Assembly: GCF_017303315.1 (NCBI RefSeq)
Contig: NZ_JAFKOI010000013.1
Coordinates: 38,382-102,381, forward strand
From: Bacillus sp. NTK071
GTDB taxonomy: Bacteria; Bacillota; Bacilli; Bacillales; Guptibacillaceae
Direction of reading: 5' to 3'
Length of the DNA stretch: 64,000 nt
The position numbers and the translations under genes are program-made. The notes under the pieces were generated by a model. It worked only from the letters and a program-made list of their open reading frames with translations, was not told where the DNA came from and did no database searches. Within the stretch, counting starts at the first letter, position 1. The number at the start of each line of letters is the position of its first letter. Positions 34,588 to 41,982 of this stretch are shown here, in pieces.

Positions 34588-35385
34588 ATGATCCGAAACA
34601 TAAGATCGATGACAATGTTTCTGTTAGCAAGCATCATCGTTGTTGCTACACCAACATTTGCATCAGCAGAATTTGGAAATCGAACACTACAGGAAGGTGA
34701 TCAGGGCTCAGATGTTTCTGAATTACAGGACTACCTAATGACAAAAGGTGTTTTTCCATATCATACAGCTACTGGCTATTATGGAGATATTACAGAGAAA
34801 GCCGTTAAAAACTTCCAGCGCTCAAGAAATCTTAAAGAGGACGGGATTGCTGGATCTGAAACAAACCAAAAGATTAAAGTGTTACGTCAAGGTGATATTG
34901 GTAAGCAAGTTATACATATCCAGAGTCAGTTAGAACAAACAAATTATAACGTATCGATGGACGGTATTTATGGATCTGGAACAGTGCGGGCAGTCGAGAA
35001 ATTTCAGCGCGACAACAACCTGGAAGTTGACGGCATTGCGGGTCCGGGTACACGTAGAGCATTAGACCGCAAAGCTTCACATAAGTCAGCAGCTGGGAAA
35101 GAATTAACTGTTGAAAGCACCGCATATACTGCAGATTGTGATGGGTGCTCAGGTGTCACAAAGATGGGAATTGATTTAAAGACCTATCCAGATGCAAAAG
35201 TCATTGCCGTGGATCCTGACGTTATTCCACTTGGCTCGCTTGTTGAAGTAGAAGGATACGGTGTTGCCATTGCTGCAGACATCGGTGGTGCTATTGATGG
35301 AGATCGAATTGATGTATTTGTTTCCGACCATGATGATGCAATGAATTGGGGAAGAAAAGACGTATCAATTAAAGTCATTGAGTAG
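34588..35385 (+). CDS. secreted cell-wall protein: two PG-binding domains and a 3D domain
   Basis: A 265-residue exported protein. A signal peptide of about 27 residues ends near TFASA. Two peptidoglycan_binding_1 repeats follow (about 32-88 and 92-150, each ending GIAGSET or GIAGPGTRRALD). A C-terminal 3D domain (about 170-265) carries the three aspartates in AADIGGAIDGDRIDVF and SDHDDA. 3D domains occur in MltA-like and Rpf/YocH-type enzymes that remodel peptidoglycan, such as B. subtilis YocH and YuiC. GGGGAGG lies before the ATG; the frame begins at 34555, but those codons lack a site. Confidence 0.9.
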   Translation: MIRNIRSMTMFLLASIIVVATPTFASAEFGNRTLQEGDQGSDVSELQDYLMTKGVFPYHTATGYYGDITEKAVKNFQRSRNLKEDGIAGSETNQKIKVLRQGDIGKQVIHIQSQLEQTNYNVSMDGIYGSGTVRAVEKFQRDNNLEVDGIAGPGTRRALDRKASHKSAAGKELTVESTAYTADCDGCSGVTKMGIDLKTYPDAKVIAVDPDVIPLGSLVEVEGYGVAIAADIGGAIDGDRIDVFVSDHDDAMNWGRKDVSIKVIE

Positions 35386-35410
35386 TAATACTACTTTAAA
35401 TAGTGAATTA

Positions 35411-35449
35411 GAAAGGACAGGTCCTCTTTATTGAGGAGCCTGTCCTTCT
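35411..35449. terminator. bidirectional terminator
   Basis: AAGGACAGGxCCTC / GAGGxxCCTGTCCTT is a hairpin between the 3D-domain gene and the converging AI-2E gene. Confidence 0.8.
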
Positions 35450-35458
35450 TTGATCACT

Positions 35459-36559
35459 CTAGCTTCTCGTGGAATGCTTCCCGTGCTGTTGCAATTTAAT
35501 TAATCGATACGTGTGAGTGAAAATGACTTTTAGAACTGCATATGTTGGAATGGCAAGGATTAATCCAAGAAAGCCTGCCAGACTACTAGCCACTAGTAAC
35601 AATAAAATGATAGTAAGAGGATGGATATCTAGTTTCTTTCCCATTACGAGTGGTGAAACAAGATTACTTTCAATCTGTTGAATAACAATGACGCCGAGTA
35701 CAACCCAAAGGGCAGTAAGTGGTGATTGAATAAGTCCAACGATTACGCCCGGTGCTGTTCCAATAATAGGACCAATAAACGGCACAACATTAAGAAACAA
35801 CGCGATCAATGCAAGAATCAAAGCATAATCCAAATCGATAATCACGTACCAGATGTAGACGAATGTTCCAATAAACAAACTAACAATGAGCTGCCCCTGA
35901 ATAAATCCACTAAGTGCATCATCCATATCTTCTAGTATCTTCGCGCCTTCTTCTCTGTGTTCTTTTGGCACAACCCTTAATAAGGATGGCATCAATTTCT
36001 TTCCATCTTTCAACATGAAAAACAGGATAAATGGAAGTAGAACAATTCCGATGAGTACGTTTGTTACAACATTGAGAATTGAGAAGATGTAATTTCCGAA
36101 TGACGAGCTAATTTCACCGATTGAACCAGAAATACGATCCGTTAAATCATTAATATCTACCATATTACTTTGAAGAAGCCTAGCTATGTAGGGGTTACTT
36201 TCCCACTCATTGATTGCTTTCTGAAGATCTGAGATGAGGGTTGGTGCTCCTTTGACAAGGCTATTAAACTGTTCAATAAGAACAGGACCAATACTAATCA
36301 CAAGACCTGTCATCCCCCCTGCAAGCGCCAAGTAAACGAATAGGATTCCAACCGGACGAGGAATCTTCCATTTTTCTAGTAGCGCGATAACTGGTCGTAG
36401 AATATAGTAGAAAACACCCGCCGCAATGATAGGGAACGCAAGTGTGGTTACTAAAATCACAAGCGGTCGAAAAATGAAGTCGATTCTACTACCTACCCAT
36501 ATGACTGTGAAAATGAGAAGCAGCCAGACGAAAAAGCGAAATAATCGAGATTGCTGCAT
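35459..36559 (-). CDS. AI-2E-family membrane transporter
   Basis: A membrane protein of about 366 residues with a typical AI-2E (UPF0118) layout. Two N-terminal helices, then a helix (about 65-90), a soluble segment of about 80 residues, and four further helices that contain GPIIGTAPGVIVGLIQSP and SNLVSPLVMGKKLDIHPL. Relatives include B. subtilis YrrI, YtvI and YueF; some members transport sodium or signalling molecules. The ATG at 36559 follows AAGGA by 9 nt; an upstream frame opening at 36595 would overlap the preceding gene. It is directly downstream of the kinase-like gene, with only 4 bp between them, so they form one unit. Confidence 0.88.
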   Translation of the reverse strand: MQQSRLFRFFVWLLLIFTVIWVGSRIDFIFRPLVILVTTLAFPIIAAGVFYYILRPVIALLEKWKIPRPVGILFVYLALAGGMTGLVISIGPVLIEQFNSLVKGAPTLISDLQKAINEWESNPYIARLLQSNMVDINDLTDRISGSIGEISSSFGNYIFSILNVVTNVLIGIVLLPFILFFMLKDGKKLMPSLLRVVPKEHREEGAKILEDMDDALSGFIQGQLIVSLFIGTFVYIWYVIIDLDYALILALIALFLNVVPFIGPIIGTAPGVIVGLIQSPLTALWVVLGVIVIQQIESNLVSPLVMGKKLDIHPLTIILLLLVASSLAGFLGLILAIPTYAVLKVIFTHTYRLIKLQQHGKHSTRS

Positions 36560-36563
36560 GAAA

Positions 36564-37172
36564 TCACATCCTTTTTTTGATACGTATATAACCATGCCGA
36601 TAGAGACGAATGATTGTCTCTAACACCCATTTCGGATATTTTTTTGGGAAATAACTGCGTTGATAATAGGCGTAGTAGACTAATTTCAAATCATCCCAGT
36701 GTGTACAGTTGGTAGATTGCCGAAAACGAACCACATCAATGACTCTCACTTCTCCGTTCCAAAGAAGCATAACATTTTGTAGATGGGTATCAGATGGATT
36801 TAAGTCTTTCTGACGAGCGTAATCAAGCGCTTGATCTACTTCCTTAATTATCTCTTCCCTAATTACATATCCTTGTCTTAAGCATTCATAGAGTGTTATA
36901 CCTTCTAAATATTCAAGAACGAGGTACCCCGCTCCTTCTTCATAAAGGATAGGGTAATAGTTCGTATTATCAAGTTCATGGTAGATCGACGCTTCCTGCG
37001 CTGCAAGGTGAACATACTTTGGATAGAATACCTTCAGCACCTTGTTTTCAACAGGTAGCTTAAATACGACTGCACTTCTTCCTCTCCCAACAATAACAAG
37101 CTCATCTGGTTTCGAAACAACTGTTTCCCCTTTAATGATAATACGCTTAACTATCTCAGCTATATCATTCAC
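36564..37172 (-). CDS. protein-kinase-fold protein resembling YrzF
   Basis: A 202-residue single-domain kinase-fold protein. The glycine-rich loop is VGRGRSAVVFKLP (about residue 28), and the ATP lysine is probably in NKVLKVFYP. The catalytic loop reads DLNPSDTHLQNVML instead of the usual HRD...N, and the metal-binding motif reads VIDVVRF instead of DFG. It resembles Bacillus YrzF, a short serine/threonine-kinase-like protein. The altered loop means it may be a weak kinase or a pseudokinase. It is co-transcribed with the AI-2E gene. Confidence 0.7.
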   Translation of the reverse strand: MNDIAEIVKRIIIKGETVVSKPDELVIVGRGRSAVVFKLPVENKVLKVFYPKYVHLAAQEASIYHELDNTNYYPILYEEGAGYLVLEYLEGITLYECLRQGYVIREEIIKEVDQALDYARQKDLNPSDTHLQNVMLLWNGEVRVIDVVRFRQSTNCTHWDDLKLVYYAYYQRSYFPKKYPKWVLETIIRLYRHGYIRIKKRM

Positions 37173-37383
37173 ATCCGAGCACCCTCTTCATAAACAATCA
37201 TACATGTGCACTACTTACTTTATATAAGTATACTTCACTCAACCAAGGATAGGAATGTCCATATATACAGCACGTGCTTGTCCCTAAGAATAAAACTGGC
37301 CGAATAGCAAACTTGTTAATCGGCCATTAGAAAAGTTTCATATTAATCCTGTACGAAGAAAGAGCATAAGATGTTTCATTTCA

Positions 37384-38328
37384 TTAGAATACTTCGCCAC
37401 TCATTGTGCCCATAAACGATTTGTAAAAAGATAAATAATCTAGCGATATCGCTACAGAATGGATTGGTCTTCCATCGAAATCATGAGGCTCAAACGTTTT
37501 TCTGAAGTCTCCGATGCTCAGCCCACGTGCTTCACCTGTAATTTCTACAGCTACAGCTGTACGATAGAATTCACACATCTTGCCCTCTCCTACTCCCATC
37601 ATTGTTAGGGCATCATGAACAGGAGCGCCTTCAATGCCAGGCACCTTTTTCTTGTAGAATTCCTCATAATAGTAATCAAGTAGCGGCTTCAATAACTGAG
37701 TTCTGTCTTTTCTATTTACATAGTTCACCATTCCTGGCGTAACGATCGCATTTTGCGTTACATTCAACGGATAGAGAAAAACATTCTCTGCATATTTCAT
37801 TACAATGTTAGCTGCAACAGGATCAGCATAGAAATTGGCTTCAGCACTAGGCGTTACATTACCTGGTACGTTAAACGCTCCCCCCATGATGTAGTACGAG
37901 TTAATTGACTTCATCGTATCGGGATAGAGTAGAAACAGTGTAGCAAGAGAAGTCATTCTACCAACATTGACAATCACAAGATCTGAGTATTTTTCAATTA
38001 TTCCTATAACTTCGAAGAAATTCTCTAGCGCAAGGGCATCGGTAGGAGGTGGCGAAATTGGTCCTAATCCCTCTGGTCCATGAACATCTGGATAGAAAAC
38101 GGGAACCTCTCCTGTCATAGGCTTCTCAGCTCCACCCATGACCGGGATATCTGTTCTTCCTACTTTCTCAAGTAAGTAACGGACATTTCGAGTCGTCTGT
38201 TCCTTTGATACATTTCCGTAAGAAGCTACAATACCTATAACTTCAATGTTCTTCGACAAATAAGCATATATAAGAGCAACCGTGTCATCAATCCCGACAT
38301 CCCCAAAGAAGAGTACCTTTCTTACCAA
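37384..38328 (-). CDS. nucleoside hydrolase (inosine-uridine preferring family)
   Basis: A 314-residue enzyme that would hydrolyse nucleosides into base and ribose. The calcium site motif near the N terminus is FFGDVGIDDTVAL, where most relatives have DxDxGxDD. Three of the four aspartates are kept, and the first is replaced by a phenylalanine. The rest of the fold fits, with the conserved aspartate in PVHDALTMMG and YIMGGAFNVPGNVTPSAEAN. The start is the frame beginning MVRKVLFFGDVG. Two adjacent inverted repeats lie 20-75 bp upstream. Confidence 0.82.
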   Translation of the reverse strand: MVRKVLFFGDVGIDDTVALIYAYLSKNIEVIGIVASYGNVSKEQTTRNVRYLLEKVGRTDIPVMGGAEKPMTGEVPVFYPDVHGPEGLGPISPPPTDALALENFFEVIGIIEKYSDLVIVNVGRMTSLATLFLLYPDTMKSINSYYIMGGAFNVPGNVTPSAEANFYADPVAANIVMKYAENVFLYPLNVTQNAIVTPGMVNYVNRKDRTQLLKPLLDYYYEEFYKKKVPGIEGAPVHDALTMMGVGEGKMCEFYRTAVAVEITGEARGLSIGDFRKTFEPHDFDGRPIHSVAISLDYLSFYKSFMGTMSGEVF

Positions 38329-38350
38329 CTTCTACACCTCAATTCTCATC

Positions 38351-38400
38351 ATGTTTATACTGATAAACATATTCATTCCTTCTAAATTTAGAAGAATGAA
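38351..38400 (-). promoter_or_regulatory. paired inverted repeats upstream of the nucleoside hydrolase
   Basis: ATGTTTAT-ACTG-ATAAACAT (38351-38370) is a perfect 8-bp inverted repeat. TTCATTCCTTCTAAATTTAG continues into GAATGAA (38372-38400) as a longer one with a single bulge. Both lie in the 130-bp upstream region, and the second could also end the lipid-kinase transcript. Confidence 0.4.
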
Positions 38401-38458
38401 CATTCTTCATCACCTTAAAATAGAGAAAAATATGTAAAAAAAGAAGAGTACATATTCT

Positions 38459-39352
38459 CTACTCTTCTGGAACAAATATATTTAGTTCGTTATGCAAGAC
38501 CTGCGCCTCAAAAGGAAGATGAACCCCCTCATCACCATCTATATTCACAACTAGTTCTTGTTGTGATTCGACTTTAAGGCTAGATGCTGCAAAATATTCT
38601 ATTTGTCCATTGTTCTGCAATTTACCACTTAATAGATCAGGTATAATTTTAAATACTTGCGGAAGGGAGAACTCTCTTAAAATAAACACATGGAAATAAC
38701 CATCATTTACTTCAGCATGCTGAGCGAATGATTCAATTCCTCCAACAGAATTTGTTAACGCCACAAGCATGATATAAGCTTTTCCTTCCCATACCTTTCC
38801 ATCATACGTTATGTTTAAATCAAAGGGTGTTTTGTCTTTTAGAGCTTTCGCACCTTCAATTAAATAAGCAAGTGGTCCGAACCTTGATTTTTGTTCTGGA
38901 CTAACGTCATACACAGCTTCCGCTATAGCTCCAACGGCAAGAACATTCATGAAATAGCGATCGTTAATTTGACCAATGTCGACCGGCTTTGTATGCTGCT
39001 GACTGAGAACTTGGAGCGCTTTTTTGGGCTGCATAGGAATGCCTAGAGCCCTTGCAAAGTCGTTAACCGTACCAAGTGGAATAAATCCAAAATTTGGCCG
39101 TTCTGTTTCCATTGCAAGGCCGTTAACGGCTTCATTAATCGTGCCATCACCTCCCATTGCTACAAGCGTATTAAAGTGATTTTCACAAGCAGCTCTTGCA
39201 AATCGAACAGCGTCCCCTTCTTTTTCAGTGTATTTAACATTCACATCAACATGATTTTGTTCAAGAATGGCTACTGCATCATCCTCAAAATCCTTAGCCT
39301 TTTCTTTACCAGAAGATGGATTAATAATCAGCATCGCTCGCTTCAATGACAA
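38459..39352 (-). CDS. diacylglycerol/lipid kinase family protein (DagK/YegS type)
   Basis: A 297-residue kinase of the DAGK catalytic family. IINPSSGKEKAKDFEDD lies at the N terminus and the ATP/magnesium motif AMGGDGTINEAVNGL is near residue 65. LGTVNDFARALGIP and VNDGYFHVFILR are the usual later motifs. In Bacillus, relatives are DagK, BmrU and YtlR; the lipid acceptor is uncertain. The ATG at 39352 follows AAGGAGGGC. It stands alone. Confidence 0.87.
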   Translation of the reverse strand: MSLKRAMLIINPSSGKEKAKDFEDDAVAILEQNHVDVNVKYTEKEGDAVRFARAACENHFNTLVAMGGDGTINEAVNGLAMETERPNFGFIPLGTVNDFARALGIPMQPKKALQVLSQQHTKPVDIGQINDRYFMNVLAVGAIAEAVYDVSPEQKSRFGPLAYLIEGAKALKDKTPFDLNITYDGKVWEGKAYIMLVALTNSVGGIESFAQHAEVNDGYFHVFILREFSLPQVFKIIPDLLSGKLQNNGQIEYFAASSLKVESQQELVVNIDGDEGVHLPFEAQVLHNELNIFVPEE

Positions 39353-39523
39353 GCCCTCCTTTAGACCTTCATCATTATGTATTCCGATTCATTCATTCCC
39401 TTCTTTTAATTTCTCGAAACAGTTTTGGCTCTTACTTAGCTGATCCACCCGAGAAATGAAGGACGAATACGAACACATTAAGTGGTAAACAACAGTCGAT
39501 TTAAACAGAAAGGATTAGAACCT

Positions 39524-39751
39524 TTGAAAAAACATCTCTATTTCTCTATAAGTTTTATCATTCTATTTTTCTTCTTACAATTTATATCAGGACTCTCTTA
39601 CACATTGTTCTTTAATAAAAAGTCCTATTCGCATGTTGGTGATTATACAACTGCTGAGAATTCTTTTCTTACTACTATCATTGTGATTTCAATCTCTGCT
39701 TGCCTAGCTTACATTATTCAGAGATGGATGATGAAAAGAGCTTCTAAATGA
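39524..39751 (+). CDS. small two-helix membrane protein
   Basis: A TTG at 39524 with AAAGGA 8 nt upstream starts a 75-residue protein beginning MKKHLYFSISFIILFFFLQF. A first membrane helix (residues about 4-24), a polar loop, a second helix near the C terminus, and a basic tail QRWMMKRASK follow. The frame is open from 39482, but without a better site. No family was recognised. Confidence 0.55.
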   Translation: MKKHLYFSISFIILFFFLQFISGLSYTLFFNKKSYSHVGDYTTAENSFLTTIIVISISACLAYIIQRWMMKRASK

Positions 39752-39871
39752 TCTATTAGCAGGTCTTGTGTAAATGATTTTGATTAATATAATATTCCAA
39801 AGAGTTTCTCTATTGATATAAAATGACAGTTTATGCTATTATTTAGAAAAGTTCATAATTGTGTAACATTT

Positions 39872-40034
39872 TTCGACACGAGATAGCGACCCTGTCATCG
39901 GTCCGAAGAGCTACACTATTTTGAAAGCGATTAACTGTTGGTTTGTATAGTAGCGTAACCTGCTAACGACTAACTGTCGATCTCCTATTAGAGGATTTCT
40001 ATTCTCTAAACTGGTAGATAGACAGTTTTTTATT
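39872..40034 (+). promoter_or_regulatory. attenuator-like leader of the OFA transporter gene
   Basis: A structured leader. TAGC-GACC-loop-GGTC-loop-GCTA (39884-39913) is followed by a longer imperfect stem closed by CTAC/GTAG. The core AGCGTAACCTGCTAACGACT (39952-39971) follows. It runs directly into an intrinsic terminator, AACTGTC (39972-39978) / GACAGTT (40021-40027) plus TTTTTA. The terminator lies only about 50 bp before the coding start, as in attenuated or riboswitch-controlled genes. No known riboswitch class was recognised. Confidence 0.5.
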
Positions 40035-40080
40035 TTATTCACATCGTTATCATGGTAAAGAACTAAAGGGGATGAAGTGG

Positions 40081-41343
40081 ATGAGCAAGGTGAAAAACAG
40101 ATGGCTAATCGCAGCATCTGCAGTAGGAATACATATTTCGATTGGTTCCGTTTATGCATGGAGTAATTTTACCGACCCATTAATTAACGAGTTTGGATGG
40201 TCTGCAAAGCAAGTTCAGTTTACATTCAGTCTAGCCATTCTCTTTCTTGGATTATCAGCTGCTTTTATGGGACATTTCGTAGAGAAATATGGACCTAAGA
40301 AATCAGGGCTTCTGGCTGCAAGCTTTTTCGGAGTTGGAATCCTAGGTTCAGGACTTGCAGTAACTATGGGATCATTACCACTACTCTATCTATTCTACGG
40401 AGCCTTCGGTGGGATAGGACTTGGAGTCGGTTACATCGCTCCTGTATCAACACTTGTTAAGTGGTTTCCCGACCGTCGCGGCTTAGCAACTGGACTCGCG
40501 ATCATGGGCTTTGGATTTGCTGCAGCAATCGCAAGTCCTGTGATGGACAGTTTAATTAAATCAGTCGGAACTGCCAATACGTTTTATATTCTAGGAGCAA
40601 GTTATTTCATCATTATGATTGCCTCTTCCCTCTATTTAGAGAAGCCACCTGAAGGCTGGATGCCTGAAGGCTTTGATGAAAAGCAGAAGAAATCAAAAAT
40701 GAAGGGTGATCTTTCTCAACTAACAGCAAATGAAGCGATTAAAACAACACGATTCTACTTCTTATGGCTCATGCTCTTTATTAATGTGACATGTGGCATT
40801 GCGATTTTGTCAGCTGCTAAACCTCTTGCACAAGAAAGCATAGGAATATCTACTGCAGAAGCCGCTGCATTAGTTGGCGTACTAGGTATCTTTAATGGAC
40901 TTGGAAGAATTGGTTGGGCTTCAGTCTCAGACTATATTGGTCGACCAAATACGTATACGACATTTTTTGTTCTACAAATTGGCCTGTTTGCTCTTCTACC
41001 ACATACGTCGACGGCCATTCTTTTCCAGATCATGCTAGCGATCGTCTATACGTGCTATGGAGGTGGCTTCGCATCTATTCCAGCCTTCATCGGGGATCTA
41101 TTCGGGACAAAACAACTCGGTGCTATTCACGGTTATATTCTAACGGCATGGGCTGCTGCAGGATTAGTTGGCCCTATGTTTGCTGCATGGATGAAGGATA
41201 CAACAGGAAGCTACGCTGCTAGTTTGACATTCTTTGCTGGGATGTTCGTCGTTGCGCTTATTATCTCAATTATCATCAGGAAAGATATACGCAGGTTGCG
41301 GAATGAAAATGCTCTTCAACCTGCTACGAATGTGAATACGTAA
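40081..41343 (+). CDS. OFA-family MFS transporter (oxalate/formate antiporter type)
   Basis: A transporter of about 420 residues with twelve helices. The family start is IHISIGSVYAWSNFTDPL and the MFS loop motif is GHFVEKYGPKKSGLL. GLATGLAIMGFGFAAAIASP and VSDYIGRPNTY follow. OFA members include OxlT, the oxalate:formate exchanger, and several uncharacterised bacterial carboxylate carriers. The second ATG (40081) is used because GGGG lies 9 nt upstream; the first ATG, at 40072, touches the site. It opens a cluster with a DUF2294 protein and an FdhF-type enzyme, which supports formate or oxalate as substrate. Confidence 0.88.
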   Translation: MSKVKNRWLIAASAVGIHISIGSVYAWSNFTDPLINEFGWSAKQVQFTFSLAILFLGLSAAFMGHFVEKYGPKKSGLLAASFFGVGILGSGLAVTMGSLPLLYLFYGAFGGIGLGVGYIAPVSTLVKWFPDRRGLATGLAIMGFGFAAAIASPVMDSLIKSVGTANTFYILGASYFIIMIASSLYLEKPPEGWMPEGFDEKQKKSKMKGDLSQLTANEAIKTTRFYFLWLMLFINVTCGIAILSAAKPLAQESIGISTAEAAALVGVLGIFNGLGRIGWASVSDYIGRPNTYTTFFVLQIGLFALLPHTSTAILFQIMLAIVYTCYGGGFASIPAFIGDLFGTKQLGAIHGYILTAWAAAGLVGPMFAAWMKDTTGSYAASLTFFAGMFVVALIISIIIRKDIRRLRNENALQPATNVNT

Positions 41344-41359
41344 GATCTTTTTAAAGTGA

Positions 41360-41406
41360 CGATCCTGTGGTAAAGTATGGATAAGATCATCAGGATAGGC
41401 TTTTTT
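41360..41406 (+). terminator. terminator of the OFA gene
   Basis: ATCCTG...CAGGAT is a stem with an irregular interior, followed by GGCTTTTTTCTG. Confidence 0.55.
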
Positions 41407-41450
41407 CTGAAAGATTGTTGTTTTTGAAACAACTATATAATAAAAAAACC
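41402..41450. repeat. partial dispersed repeat, copy C
   Basis: Only the left end of the family is present: CTGAAAGATTGTTGTTTTTG with AACAACTATAT after it. Confidence 0.45.
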
Positions 41451-41497
41451 AACAAAAATTTTCGCGAAAAAGCCTTACGATAAGGAAGTAGGACGCA

Positions 41498-41857
41498 ATG
41501 AATAAGTATGAAGCAGAATTCAGCAATCTTGTTCGTTCTTTTCGAAAAAAGCACATGGGCAAAGGGCCAAGTAAGATTACAACAACCTTTTGTAAGAATT
41601 GGGCCATCTGTGAAATGGAAGGCAACCTTTCACCTGTTGAGAAGTTCATTGCCAGTGCTAATGAGGGCAAACAAATGCTAAGAGCTGCAAGAACTGAAAT
41701 GGTAAAAGACATGTATCGAAACAATCCTCCCGTACAAATGGAAGAGTTTCTTGGGAGTAAATTCGTAGACCTCTTCGTAGACATCGATATTGACCGCGAT
41801 TTCGGCATGTCAATCTTTGTCTTTGATGACGATATACAAGAGAAATATTCCAAATAG
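41498..41857 (+). CDS. DUF2294 (MpsC-like) protein
   Basis: A 119-residue soluble protein with MGKGPSKITTTFCKNWAICE near residues 20-40, EGNLSPVEKFIASANEGKQM, and a C-terminal strand region FVDLFVDIDIDRDFGMSIFV. The pattern GKGP...G-x-L-[ST]-x-x-E is that of DUF2294, to which the staphylococcal MpsC belongs (bicarbonate/membrane-potential system). In other Firmicutes DUF2294 genes also neighbour formate dehydrogenases, as here. The exact role is not known. The ATG at 41498 is preceded by AGGACGC, a modest site. Confidence 0.75.
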   Translation: MNKYEAEFSNLVRSFRKKHMGKGPSKITTTFCKNWAICEMEGNLSPVEKFIASANEGKQMLRAARTEMVKDMYRNNPPVQMEEFLGSKFVDLFVDIDIDRDFGMSIFVFDDDIQEKYSK

Positions 41858-41951
41858 GTTAGGCACTTGGCAGCGATCCTGCTAAAGACTCAACCACCGT
41901 GCTGTTCATTCATTCTCCGTAATGATGTGGGCAGGCGGTGGTTTTTTATTT
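41858..41951 (+). promoter_or_regulatory. attenuator-like leader of the FdhF-type gene
   Basis: GCAG-CGATC-CTGC forms a small hairpin inside AGCGATCCTGCTAAAGACTC (41872-41891). This is followed at once by a terminator stem AACCACCG (41892-41899) / CGGTGGTT (41936-41943) with TTTTATT. An upstream GGTT at 41858 could instead pair with the AACC of the terminator arm. The core closely matches that in the leader at 39952-39971. Confidence 0.5.
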
Positions 41952-41982
41952 ATTTACCACCACTAACATAGGAGTGAGCGAT

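Noticed and set aside
39880..39925. Resemblance of GGTCCGAAGAG to the guanidine (ykkC) riboswitch
   Set aside because: Only the short GGTCCGA-AG string fits. The other invariant parts of that class (the CTAGGGTTCC start and the AAAAGCCC end) are missing.
41356..41380. Third copy of the formate-leader core (GACGATCCTGTGGTAAAG)
   Set aside because: It shares only CGATCCTG and TAAAG. Here ATCCTG itself is a terminator arm of the OFA gene, so the layout differs.
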